DNA of 64,000 bases, from NCBI GenBank assembly GCA_916610825.1, contig OU744450.1:17166814-17230813 (forward strand), written 5' to 3'. The stretch is from Haliclystus octoradiatus (Eukaryota > Cnidaria > Staurozoa > Stauromedusae > Haliclystidae). The position numbers were made by a program, and so were the translations under genes. The notes below the pieces were generated by a model that did not search any database, was not told where the DNA came from, and worked only from the letters and a program-made list of their open reading frames with translations. Positions 35,201-46,388 of the stretch are shown one piece after another. How positions within the stretch are numbered: position 1 is the first letter of the stretch; each line of letters opens with the position of its first letter.

Positions 35201-38200
35201 GGCCATCTGAACCTCCCTCCTTTTGTTTTTATTTTCATATTGGGGTATTCAAGGGCGTTGTTATGATACAATGGTTTTCCAAGATAGACGGCCCTCCGGA
35301 TATCTCTCAACATCGTATCCTTAATATCTTCAAAGACGTAGGGTCGTAGCGTCTAATTTTTCAAGCTTAGAAACCATTTCATCAAATTCACCTGTTTCAC
35401 AATCAATTAATCCTTTAACGTTCTTATTAACAAATTAATTAATCATTACACTTTCGGCATTGCTTGTATCCGTATATCGCATTATGATAATACCCCTGCG
35501 AAAAAAGTTCATGGGTTCATGAACATGAAAGTTTATGAATAGTTCATGATTTGTTCATGAACTTTCAAACAATTTCACGTTCATGAACCAGTTCATGAGC
35601 CGGCTCATGAAGTGTTCATGTTTGACTGATCTATAAGTCCCACTTTGATACGCCGCAATTTGACGAGTGATAATCGGGACTTATTCCCTTCTTACAGCCT
35701 TGTGCAGGATTCTGCACAATGGCATTCTGTTTTATCATATTTTTCTGACAAATTATCACGCATTTGATGTACGGGGAAAGACAGGGTCCAACATTACGTA
35801 AATTAATGAAAGATGCAACATGCAAACCAAAATATATTAATTAAATCTATATGGAAACTTATGGTTATTAAATATAATCGATTAACTGATGCTTGTCAAA
35901 AATTACAGACTTATTTCCACATCGTCACTCAAAATACAGATGGCGAAATTATCTGTAAATGTTTTTACCCTTCAGGATTGTTTAATATTGTATCATTGTG
36001 AATGCTTTGGGTTACCATCGAAAAATTCAGCAGATCCACGTCGTGTACAGGAGCAAAGATTAATTCAGAACATAGCAACCTTTAAGTGTAATGTTTATCA
36101 TTTCCACAATGAATCATATTTCAACCTGTATTTTGATCTCCAACGAGCACTCAAGAAGTTTGCAGTAAACAGGAGTGTTAGCTAAATCAATGACTCGCCA
36201 GAATTAGTATTACAGGAAACTCGGTTAATATCCCCTCTTCTAATATCCCACCTTGCGTAATATCCCCACATAAAACTGATTTCTATTTTCCATTCTCCAT
36301 ACAAACTCTCATAATCATACCTCGCTTTATATCCCACCTCGCTTAATGTCCCGCTTTTCATCCCTACCAGAGGGGGGATATTAAGCAAGTTCGACTGTAA
36401 TTAGAATAATAAAATCAGTTTTCCAGTTTAATTAGCTCCAATACCATGAAATATATATACAGTACAACAAGTGACTCTAGCCACTATTTCTGTCAAATAT
36501 TTTAGCAGCTTTTGAAATTTCAGGCTCTCATATATTTTACGATTCGTTCGCTTTTGACTGTTGACACCCTGGAATACTCAGATAAAACTACGTCACCAAC
36601 GAAATTTTGTTGGCGGTTTCTTTGTTTTCTAAAACAATAGAATTGCCAAAGGACACAAGTCTCTCTTACCAACATATCAAAATCGTCAAAGTAAAAAGTG
36701 AGACTTGGGCAAGTCAATGCTCATGTACACTTTGTGACTGTTCATGAACTGTTCATGAACCCATAAAAAATGTTTATGAACTGTTCATGAATTTCATGAA
36801 TTGCTCATGAACTGTGCATGATTTGCTCATGAAACAAGGCAGATCTAAAGGGGTTCATGAAGCCTATGGATCTGCCCTAGCAAACCATGTTACGGATGAG
36901 ATTTGAAGATGACCATATTCTTCTAATAATTAATAATATTGATTATAATCTTCTTTCAACCTTTTTGAATATTATTACACACATATATGACTGATGTATA
37001 CTTCTTAAGCACAAGTGCTTTTCAATTTGAATGACTTGTTACCTCTAACTAACAATGGGATGCAATTACAATTGATAATTTTTGCCTTTTGCAAACATTC
37101 GTTCGTTACACCTGTCTGTATAATTTAAATTCTGACCAATCCATAGTAAAAGCATTAACAGCAAATGCATTAGGATCAGGTTGAAAAGAAACATTTTTGT
37201 TTACTTTGAAATTCAACCGAGAGGCAAATAAGTCAATATCAGGATTTATATTAAATTGATGTATGGCAGACAAATAATAATCAAGATTAACGCTCCATTC
37301 AATTTCTCTTCTCGAAAGTCGAGATTGTTTGTCTGCGGAAACATTCAGGACACCCGGAATATGTGCTAAAGTTAACCAAGTGTCATTATCTTGACACCAC
37401 ATCCAAATATCTTTTACTAAACCATTGTTATACACAGAATGACTAGTACCCATGTTATTAATGTAAGCAACTGCGGTGGTATTGTCACTCAATATCCTAA
37501 CATGTTTATTGGTTAGTAAGAGCTTAAATGATTTCAAGCTTAAAAGAATAGCATAAATTTCAAGATAATTTATATCATGATTCGCTTCACTAGGTAACCA
37601 ATTCCCTCCAGTTGATTGTTTATCAATGGTACAACCCCATCCAATCAGAGATGCATCTGTTGTCATTGTAATCGAATAATTACCATGCGACATAACATTA
37701 TATGATGTGTTAATATTTGTTATCCACCATTGAATATCAGATTTACAAATATCTGTTATTTTAGTAGTGGCGTCAAAATTTCCTCGTTTTTGCTTTAATG
37801 ACGTCGTCTTAAGCATATCAGGTGGTCGATAATACAATGGACCATACAGAACACCAGGGAAACTGGACGTTATTAAACCTAACAATTGAGCAATTAACCG
37901 AATAGTGACCCATTTTGTATAGTACTGTGTGACAGGTTTTTGACATAACTGCTTTGCGATTATCTGTTAAAGCAATAGTCATGTTGACAGAATTCAAAAC
38001 AAACCCGAGAAAGGTGATCTCATGGCAAGGTACAAATACTGACTTGACCGGGTGACAAACGAAACCCAACTTATCAAATATAATCAATGTATCTACAATG
38101 TTTTGGACACAAGTATCATATGTATCAGCAGATAACCACAAATCATCTATATAAGCCACAGATATATGCCCTTTTGTTCTTAAATAAGATAAAACAGGTT

Positions 38201-41200
38201 TTAACAGCTTTGTAAACGATCTTGGGGCAGAAAATAAACCATTTCGGAGACAAGTATATTGATATAGTAAATCTTGCCAATAAAATTTTAAATACTTTTG
38301 TGAATCATTTTCCACTGGGACCGTATAATATGCATCTTTCAGATCAATAGATGCCATGTAACAACCTTTTTTAATCATTCTTACAGCAGACCATACTGAT
38401 TCCATTTTAAAATGATGATATACAACATAAGAATTAAGTTTTTTCAAATTAAAAACAAGGCGATGCAAGCCATCGGATTTTTCCGTCGTAAATATTGTAG
38501 ATATGAATTGCCCCTCTTCTGGATTAGAAGGGGCTATGACATTTTTAGACAATAATCTTTCAATTTCTGATGTCACAGCAGACTTCTGTTCATCACTAAA
38601 AGAGAGTTGATAGATAGGTAAAGTCTGACAAGGTAAAGACTCGAACGGAATAGTATGTCCTTGTACTGAGTTCAAAATTTCCTCATCAGATGTAATATTT
38701 TGCCACGACTTTATACAGTGAACTAATTGTCCGACAGTAAAGCCTGATACATGGTCGGTTAGATAGTTTATAATTTTAGGTAATAGACAATTATAATTAC
38801 TGACCTGTAGTTCATCAAGGGGTGTACTTATTTTTGGTATTCCTTGCGTTTGAAATTGTCCTTTGTGAAATTCCGCCTCTTGTGTTGTTCGAATTGGCCG
38901 TATTTCTTTTCGGACTGACGACGAAGTTTTTTTACATAACATGAATATATAATAACAATATTGCAATTTATTAAATTCAATAGGCAATTGAATAGTTAAC
39001 AATGCTAGTGACTAACACTCAACAGACAAATGACAAATTCTTTGGTTGTAACTTCAGGTTTTACTTAATTAAATGATCGTCAGACAATAAATACTTCTAT
39101 TGAGTATATAATATACATGTTTCTTTTCAACGTTACAGCGGTAAGTAAACCAATATGGCCATAGCTGTAAACATGATCTGGTGTATATTGAGCTATGTTG
39201 CTTTTCAAAGATGGGGATGTGATAATGTAATAAATTGAAATCTTGGTTTTGGTTGGTGATATTACTCTGTGTACATTACCTCGTTAATACTTTTCGTATT
39301 TACTGCAAAGTAATTGCCATTGAATACAATATATTTAATTTGCCCAATCTTTCCAACCTGGAGCATCTTTCTAAAATCCGCTGTTGCTCAATTTGTATGC
39401 AATGGTTTAAAAGTGATTTAGTTTGACTAAAAACTTTTAAATGACATGAATTCTCATCATCTTTTCAATTTAATCTCTGGTTACAATACATTCCTATATA
39501 TCAACTTTTTATTTCCTCGATATTTGTAATCGTTGCCAGAGTCAGTCTTCCAGTACCTAGCAATTTATTTGTATGTGCTGTTTTATTTTTATTTTGTTTG
39601 CAGTACGTTAGATCCTGATCAATTGTCACACGCTTGCAAGTACCAACACTCGGATGGATCATCTAGAATACCAAAATGGATTAATACAAAAAACAATTCA
39701 TCTTATTACCCATCACCCAATGTGGGTCCTCACACAATGATGTAAGTATGATGTGAAGTTATGTGTGGGTCTGGAATGCTCTCTGATATGTTTGATAAGG
39801 AAAGTCTTGGACTGAGAGTGCCAGCATAAATTATCCAGAAATAAGGGGAGAAGTTAATTTGCTCAAGTTTTCATTATCAAATGGAAAATTGTTTGCTTTC
39901 TCTAATTTGAACTGAAGGTCTATTATACAAAAAATCTAAAAATTAAAAATTATAATTCCGGAAGGAAAACTAATTTATTGGACCCTGTCGAGCCCTGGTT
40001 ACAAGTGAAAATTGCAATCATCTGAAATAATAAATATCATACAATTTTTTAGCAATCCCACTGACCAAGTAGTTTACCAACTCTGGTCCTATTCAAAGAC
40101 TTTAATCTAGCCCATCAAAATTCGAAGGACTGCTGCTATTCAATTTTGTGTGCAAAGCCTTTGTTTTTATACTCCTATGGTTCAGTACAAATTTTCTTCA
40201 AATGGCTACTAAAATTTGAACTTTAAGTATATAGCCGTCCAGTTACCGGCCGGACGCCATTTTAAAATGATAGCCGCCCAGCACTCGATTTGCGCATGTG
40301 TGTCCTTTACTCGGTGCCAGAATTTATTATCACACTAAACATCAATGCAGAAAGTCACACAATGTTGATGATTTCTTCGTTGGATTGATGATTTATACCC
40401 AACCCTGAAGATCTGAACCTGTTTTGGAATGATAAATTACAGCGAAAAAATAATATCGTTGGATTTGGAGTTGTGGCTGGCTGCACAAATTTTCTCATTT
40501 GGTTTCCGTGGACCGTGGCTATTCAAAAATGTTTATTAATATTTCCCGGTAAAATGTTTTACACACACATCAAGTAATATTCCATGAGTATTTGTTATTT
40601 TTCCAATATTTATTCGGGTATCATTAATCTTTGATCTAAATTTACTCTATGCAAGCATCAAAACAACGCGAAGGCCGAAGAATTTCTAGAAAGTTATGGC
40701 GCCTGCAAATCATTAATACCGAAATGAATCTTATTCAAACGTTAGAACATTTCCCACCAAAGCTAACCTTTCTCGTGAACCCAATGCTGTATTTATCACT
40801 TCACTCAGTAGCCTATGTTTTAATTCACAATTGTTATATGGGATAAACTTGAAATTAACGCACAATTCAAAATTTCTACGCGATTCTTCTCAAAGGCGAG
40901 CCGATGTCGTTGGGAAGAATAAAAGTAAATTGCAAAGCCTAAATTTGATCAACATTTAAACAACAACAAAAATAAACTGTGCATGCGCAATTGCGCAAAT
41001 TTAGTGCCGGACGGCCATCATTTTGAAAATAGTGTCCGGCTACCGGACGGCTAACCACATCGAAAATGTTGGTATCTATATTATTTTCCATTCTAGGCCA
41101 ATTTTACTACATGCAGACATAGCATGTAAAGATGGTTTAACAGGAAAAACTGAAGAGGGCAATAAGCAGATGGATGATGAACTGATAATGTGTACAATGA

Positions 41201-44200
41201 GATGGGGGCTAGTGCCTTCTTGGCACAAAGGAGATGTTAAAAAATTTTCAATGAACATGATCAATTGTAGATATGAAACTTTGTTAGAAAAAAGTTCATT
41301 TAAGACACCTCTGAAAAAAGGAAGGCGTTGTGTTCTGGTAGCTGAAGGGTGAGTTGTATTTCAGTGTGTAATTAACTCATCTATATATATCTACAGTTGT
41401 TGTAATATATCAAACCTTCTTCATTTAATTTACAGGTTTTATGAATGGGCTAACAAGAAAGATGGCAAAAAACAACCATATTTCCTATTCAATAAAAACA
41501 ACATGGATATTGATGAAAACTCAGATTTAAAAAATGGTAATGATGAGCCAACAAGTGATGATAAGATCAGTAAAAAAGGAACTCAACAATTGCCCGTAGA
41601 CAGCAAATCGTTATATAAGTCCAGAAAACTTCTTAAAATGGCGGCATTGTATGATGTCTGGAACACGACACAGGTATAATTGAATTTAACACTTCCAATC
41701 ACTATTTAATATTGTATTATTGTAATTACTGCACAGGGAATCACATATAAAAGGAAATAACTTACCGTAGATTTGACAAATCAAATACCTGAAAAAATAG
41801 CAGCCTTGAATAATCATTTCACAGTGATTGCTGAACACTAGTAGAGTAGTATAGACAGTCACATTTTAGGAATTACGCCTTACATATTTCCTACGCAAAA
41901 AACGCCACAAATCACGGTCAGGCATAGCTGACAAAGAAACTTGTAAATAACACAATTCACGATACAAAACATTATCAAAAGATACTACTCTCCCATAGCC
42001 CCGTCGTGAGCAATAGCAAAGGCAGAAGGGGAAAGTTTAGCAGTAGACAGTAAGTTGGGCCAATGTTTTCCTAGTATGCATGGTGTCATAAGCTGAGTTA
42101 AGTCGGGTCAGTAAGGAGCTTGATAGAACCCACGTTTCAGATGCATATAATATAACAGGTTCTATCATGTGTCTGAACAGTTTTAACTTAACATCAGTGT
42201 TGACATCGGATGCCCAGAATTTATTTAGACCTCTAATGGCTGCCCAGGCCTGGCCTCTACGTTGGCCTAAATCATCTGAAAAAGATGGAATTACAGAACC
42301 TAGTAGCCTGCGCGCAGACCTTACTTGAAACCTTTCTTCCTCGTTAGTAAGGTCTGCGCATCCGAGGGAATTCTCTTGTTCTGAGAGGAAGTGTCATAAT
42401 TAAAAATTATTGTAATTTCAACCAATAGTTGTTGAGTACAACATATCTTGTACTGGTCAGTGATTGGTTGATGTTTTCAGCTATTGTTTAGCAAATATTT
42501 TTACATCAAACATTCAAAATTGTCTTCGCATCAAAGTGTAAAAATCAACAAATAACAATAAAAAATTTACGCAGTTTACAGAACGAGATTAACATATCAA
42601 ATTTTGATTTTATAACAAAGATTTTATCATGTTGTCGTTGGTTTACATAATTATCGAATATAAGAAAGGTTTTTCAAGCTTAATTTTTTTTAGACTGCCG
42701 TGTTTACTGTTTACCAATATTTCAAAGAATTGACTTGAAAGCAATTGATTACTAAAACAGTAGGCCTAAATCACTGACCTTTTATTGATGATTTCAGTCA
42801 AATATTCATTGCCGGTTAAAAATGAATGAATACTCAAGTCGAGAAACATTACTTAGAGACAGAAACGCCACAGTATCACCGATAATAACTTGGATTTGGC
42901 TTATTTAATAGCTAAACCCTTGGCTAAACCTACTGAACACAACTGAATTTCTCCCAATAATAATTCTTGATGAATTATTTTCTGATAATTTCACTGAAAG
43001 AAAATCGAAAAGTTCCATAAAAGTGGAGCTGTGTATATAAAAATAAAAAAATTAGAACCTTTTATATATTTTCTTGCTTCTGGATTTGTTGTTTTCACAC
43101 GAATGGTCGACGTTTCACACAGAGTGTGTCCATCTTTTGGTCGTCTCAGCATTTCCTGTCAGAACAAGAAATTTTGCTCGGATGCGCAGACCTTACTAAC
43201 GAGGAAGAAAGGTTTTCAAGTGAGGTCTGCGCGCAGGCTAAGAACCTAGGTACTTGAACTAATCTACACGTTCTATGTCACCATTTGATGTAGCAAGGTA
43301 TGCCTGTTTTATGCCTAAAGCAATAAATTTCGTCTTAGTCGTGTTAATTATCAAGCCTACTGTTTTACCAAACCCGTTCAACTTCATCAAGAAGTTGTTG
43401 TGCATCAGATATACTATTTGTTAAGATAGCATTATCGTCAACAAGTGAGAGGTACGATACGCCGCGCTCTGGATTGCGTGAAGACCTACGACGATCAAGG
43501 GTAAAACCAGAGGAGTCAGGGCATGAATTACGAAAAACATTATCAATAAATAGAGTAAATAAAAAAGGGACAATGTGTCACCCTGTAGTACACCACAAGC
43601 TGTCGGGAAATTGTCAGTATCACCATAGTGAGTTCTAACAAAAGCCGAAGTAGAAGAATAAAAGGACATAATAGCATCAATAAGAACAATAGGTACATTA
43701 TAGAAATCTAATATTTCTGGGATTCTGCATCTTAAGACAGAGTTAAAGACCTTTTTGAAGTGAATAAAAATTGCAACAATGTCTTTTTTGATGTGTCCTA
43801 CAGCCTTCTAAAAATGTCCTAGCTGATAAACTTTGGCCTAAGGTTGACCGGCTATTCCTGCACCATTTTGATTTTATCTTAAATATGAGTCAATTACTGA
43901 CTCCAGCCTTTTATGTAGAATCTTATTATTAGATTTCCTTGCAGTACAACTTAAAGTGATAACCCTCTGTTGGTCTAGGTCTCTAGGCGAGTTCTTGTTG
44001 ATGGTAATGACAGCAGATCTTTGCTACTGACCCGGTACTTGTTGTTCCCCTGACAAAACGGCATTTATGATGGCAAGTAACTCATTTGGTACAAGAGGTT
44101 CTCGAAGTGCCAGGTTGGGGACACCATCAGGTCCAGTAGACGCAAAGGGTTTCATAAAATATAGAATAGAGCATAATTCATCATTAGTAACAGGAGAAGT

Positions 44201-46223
44201 ATTATAATTGAACATATCAGGAGGGGAGAAATTAGAAGATGGTACTAATTTATTTAACAATAGTAGACAAGATGGGGGATTATATAAATCATAAAAATAA
44301 TTACGAATCATACTGTTTGCCTCGACATAATTATACGCTTCAACTAATAAGGGCTTGTGGGATGGATTCTTAAGACGCCTTATCTCTTTCCATGCTATAC
44401 AATGCTTTTTACTGTTACTAGCCGTTTTACCGCTAAAATTATAACATTTAAGTCACACTCGATTAGGGCATTATGAACGGCAGCAAGATCTATTATTTTT
44501 TTGATTAACAATAGATTGTAAAAGAATGATATTGTGTATAGCAGGAGAACAATCACATAATTGTGTTATAGCAAGTTTTAATTCATATCTTACCTGTGTG
44601 ATCATTGCGTCGTTGTCCCAAGAGACGCGTGACCATTGTCTTCTTCTCCGCGGCAAAACGGTCTCGGCTGCTTTGATGATGGCTGAGGATAGAATGGAGA
44701 AATCACCTTTTCTGGGCTGTCCAACAAGAGAATTCTCAAGACAGTCGTTAAACGGTTGTGAACACCCTGAAAGACTTTCCCAAAAAAGGGATGACCCCGC
44801 CTTTCCTTTGCAGTACCGGATGCGTTGTTTCATGCAAGAGAAAACAAGGCGATGATCAGATGGAATAGCAAATGGTGATTTAGTATCACAATTGTAAAAT
44901 AAACTTGGACAATTAGTGAGAATATAATCAAGACGACAGACATTATTTCCGGCCTTTCGGACCAATCAAAGTAGTGCGTCTTGTCAGAGTTTTATGATAC
45001 ACAGAATTTAAGAGAGTAAGGTCATAGAGATTAATAAGATCAATTAAATAAGAGGAATTATCATTTGAATTACGTCCTACAGGGTTTAATGACAAGGGGT
45101 TAACACGCATTAAAATCACCACACAGCATATATAATAGCATCATGGGATGGTATATTAATTAAGATTGAAGATAACTGAGCATAGAAAAGGGAGGCCTCT
45201 ATTTGTCCAACAGCAGTGGGAGAGTAAACGGAGAAAACATGTACGATAGAATCAAATATTTGAACAGACAAATCTAGAATACGGGATGCATGAGACTTTA
45301 CCGAACATCACAAACATCAACACACAGATTACACATAAATCCTACACCACCAACACCATAACATTCAGCAGACGATGTAAATGTAAGGAATAGGTTCATT
45401 GTGGATAATATGATGTTCCTGAACAGCAACAAACAAATTTAACTTGCGTGTGAGTGTAGCTAACTCTTTCTGTCGCCACGGACACTTCAGGGTTCTGGAG
45501 TTAAACGTAGAAATACGATTAGGCGGAGAGGGTCTTTTCGCTGAAGGAGATACTGTGCTATCTCCATTGGGAACTCGATTGCGAGATTGCAGTTCTGATC
45601 CAATCAAATTTTAAGACTTCGGTTTGTGACGATTTCTGTTTCTATTGCAATATTCGGAGTTACGTTTTCTTCTTGCAGCAAGTGCTTTCTGAGAACAGAA
45701 ACCTCGTTGACAAAACTTTGGCTTAAGTTTTAATTGGAGAGGTGGAATGATGGTAATTTTCTGGCTACTGCAGCAACTAATAAAAGTGCGCATAAAGGCC
45801 AATAAAACTTCAGACAGAAACCATGCGCCCAAACACGTCCGTTCTTGATGAAAGCCTCACCTCTGATGAACACTGGTTGCTGTATTTCATTCTCTACACA
45901 TCTAGTTTTGCTTAATACTTCTTGCTCAATTTCAATTCCAATGTGAACCAACTTTATCCACAAACTCAAACACAAAGATGTCCATTTAAATTAAATAATG
46001 TTTTTAATGTGTTCTTTTTTTACAGTAAACGATAGGCCTAACTATATTTATGTGTCTTTAACGTGAATTGTTTTGTCTTGGTTCACTCAACTTTTAGATA
46101 TATTGTCAAGTTATGCATTTTTTCTGTGTTTTTCAGGGAAGTTCTGATCCTCCACTCTTCACTTATTCAATTGTTACAGTAGCATCATCATCTGATATAT
46201 CATGGCTTCATGACAGAATGCCT
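26182..46223 (+). CDS. HMCES: HMCES (SRAP domain), exons 1-5; 3' exons not in window
   Basis: Exons: 26182-26201, 39604-39741, 41097-41348, 41436-41673 and 46137-46223, all GT-AG and in phase (735 nt, 245 codons). The SRAP domain protein covalently captures abasic sites in single-stranded DNA through its Cys2 and so protects replication forks. Visible landmarks: MCGRTAC then TLDPDQLSHAC; MRWGLVPSWHKGD; MINCRYET; KGRRCVLVAEGFYEW with the catalytic-type Glu at codon 140; and WLHDRMP with the conserved His at codon 241. Exon 4 carries an acidic, poorly conserved insert (about residues 155-190). The C-terminal part of SRAP and any PIP/ubiquitin-binding tail are missing: no exon for them was found between 46224 and 64000. 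Introns 1 (13.4 kb), 2 and 4 hold mobile elements. Confidence 0.92.
26581..26625. repeat. Perfect 16-bp-stem hairpin
   Basis: CCGTACTGACAAATAA and TTATTTGTCAGTACGG are perfect complements separated by 13 bases. Related gtacgtacc/ttatttgt motifs follow up to about 26770, suggesting a small palindromic MITE. It lies just inside HMCES intron 1. Confidence 0.75.
26771..29970. other. HMCES intron 1, 5' part, no clear gene
   Basis: AT-rich intron. On the minus strand between about 29250 and 28800 a frame with several stops contains protein-like text (DDLSMTPEEHTIQMHLSAC, ALQLAKAVASDG), likely a decayed coding sequence of unknown origin, perhaps a transposase. Plus-strand ORFs at 28913 and 29630 look like its shadows. 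No LTRs, TIRs or host exons were recognised. Confidence 0.4.
29976..30269 (-). repeat. Copia 3' LTR
   Basis: 294 bp, TG...CA. The minus-strand purine tract gaatgggag lies directly outside it at 30270-30278. Confidence 0.93.
30282..30994 (-). pseudogene. Copia RNase H domain
   Basis: Frames 30994-30806 and 30809-30282 read the end of the RT connection (SLVGSLIYAAIATRPDIQF) and the copia RNase H: YSDADYARDSDDRHSTSGY, STAEAEYLSLCEASKE, EDNQAAIALSKNPVHHSWSK. The D-E-D pattern is visible. One frameshift separates the two frames. Confidence 0.9.
30981..31580 (-). pseudogene. Copia reverse transcriptase, palm motif YVDN
   Basis: Frame 31355-30981 contains CHLKRSLYGLKQSPRCWN and IAIYVDNLVLLTN, then LGSIHHLLGV. 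The family motif is YVDD; here the second Asp codon reads aat (Asn), which should abolish polymerisation. Upstream RT (to about 31580) is in other frames with stops. Confidence 0.88.
31667..32806 (-). pseudogene. Copia GAG-pre-integrase and integrase
   Basis: Frame 32806-32354 shows the zinc-finger segment (CEGCVMAKQHRLPF), the core start HTDICGPMSVSSMGGAKYF and SDRGGEYISADF. After an in-frame TAG it continues at 32305 with YSPQKNGVAERMN-type sequence, ALQTAVLIRNRMP and CTAYALKPKVERKK. The DDE residues are all present but lie on both sides of the stop codon. Confidence 0.9.
32979..34091 (-). pseudogene. Copia Gag and protease N-terminal part
   Basis: 370-codon frame starting MTDCNCLIWRLQMEAYFQAK. 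It has the UBN2-type Gag core (LLQMVSINQLHIIARQELTK), a zinc knuckle in which the first Cys is Tyr (YYGCGQMGHFRRDC) and a protease site reading LIDCGASRHM where copia elements have DSGAS. The frame ends at a frameshift after LAHNFFLSQ; the continuation lies in another frame up to about 32810. Confidence 0.88.
34394..34407 (-). other. Copia primer site matching initiator tRNA-Met anticodon arm
   Basis: GGTTATGGGCCCAG on the minus strand abuts the 5' LTR. Its complement ctgggcccataacc is the anticodon stem-loop of eukaryotic initiator tRNA-Met (anticodon CAT). Drosophila copia primes from a half tRNA cut in this loop, so the same mechanism is inferred. Confidence 0.85.
34408..34701 (-). repeat. 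Copia 5' LTR
   Basis: 294 bp, about 94-95% identical to the 3' LTR, mostly transitions, which dates the insertion as older than gypsy A. Confidence 0.93.
35500..36870. mobile_element. Possible hAT-like element with GTTCATGAAC subterminal repeats
   Basis: About ten copies of gttcatgaac/gctcatgaa in both orientations lie at 35508-35620, and a second cluster at 36720-36870. Such clustered inverted hexamers at both ends are a hallmark of hAT subterminal regions. The exact TIR and target duplication were not found, and the interior has no transposase. Confidence 0.5.
36211..36399. mobile_element. 189-bp mariner-like MITE
   Basis: The ends tacaggaaactcggttaata and (inverted) tattaagcaagttcgactgta form an imperfect TIR with TA borders; both ends continue with ccccctc-type tracts (tcccctc/gagggggga). 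It is nested inside the GTTCATGAAC region. Confidence 0.8.
37106..39002 (-). pseudogene. DIRS-like RT/RNase H fragment
   Basis: Frame 39002-37818 encodes a DIRS-type RT: FSDEQKSAVTSEIERLLSKN, SIDLKDAYYTVPV, LRNGLFSAPRSFTKLL and palm YIDDLWL. Frame 37885-37106 continues with RNase H: TTDASLIGWGCTIDKQSTGG, LEIYAILLSLKSF, SDNTTAVAYINNMGTSHS and HIPGVLNVSADKQSR. One frameshift separates the two near 37880. The fragment ends MDWSEFKLYRQV; the tyrosine recombinase expected in DIRS elements is absent, so the copy is truncated. Confidence 0.9.
39003..39603. other. End of HMCES intron 1
   Basis: No element or exon was recognised before the acceptor ttttattttgtttgcag (39587-39603). Confidence 0.5.
40232..41053. 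mobile_element. 822-bp element with about 70-bp TIRs in HMCES intron 2
   Basis: The left end tagccgtccagttaccgg, cggacgccattttaaaatga and ttgcgcatg is mirrored by tgcgcaaatttagtgccgg, acggccatcattttgaaaat and ggacggcta at the right end. No clear target duplication and no coding capacity. Its right end lies only 43 bp before exon 3. Confidence 0.85.
41860..45620 (-). pseudogene. LINE (RTE-like) with endonuclease and RT, decayed
   Basis: Minus frames in order: AP-endonuclease start RISTFNSRTLKCPWRQKELA and VAVQEHHIIHNE (45607-45365); endonuclease end NNVCRLDYILTN and IPSDHRLV (44965-44471); RT entry KPFASTGPDGVPNLALREP (44311-44024); ACGVLQGDTLSLF (43669-43421) and nearby LVDDNAIL with the catalytic DD; thumb GQRRGQAWAAIRGLNKFWAS and LFRHMIEPVILYASETWVL (42303-42050). 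Many stops and frameshifts. Split by the insertion 42304-43240. Further minus ORFs at 45611-45975 may be 5' sequence of the element. It sits antisense in HMCES intron 4. Confidence 0.85.
42304..43240. mobile_element. 937-bp Mutator-like MITE inserted in the LINE
   Basis: The TIRs are about 63 bp, starting TAGCCTGCGCGCAGACC and differing by about one substitution and one indel. The perfect 9-bp duplication AGAACCTAG (42295-42303 and 43241-43249) is of Mutator type. Each TIR contains its own hairpin: gcgcagaccttact and agtaaggtctgcgc, 42312-42359, with a near copy at the right end. LINE coding resumes across the insertion. No transposase. Confidence 0.93.
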
Positions 46224-46388
46224 GTAAGTTGATATTTTTACATTTATGTAATATTTTGACAGCCATTTTGTTCCTCTTGTTAGTACATTATTACAATGCA
46301 ACCCACTCATCAAGTGCTGGTCAAAATTAGATTTTCATTACACTTGTCCAATTTGTTTAACAACTATTCATTCTCAATATTTTTTAAC

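Larger units (their letters stand above)
34707..37105. other. HMCES intron 1 between copia and DIRS
   Basis: Low-complexity A/T-rich sequence (34880-35180) is followed by a region bounded by dense TTCATGAA-type repeats. No host exon or long ORF of recognisable family was seen. Confidence 0.45.

Noticed and set aside
41076..41264. 62-codon minus ORF
   Set aside because: Antisense of HMCES exon 3.
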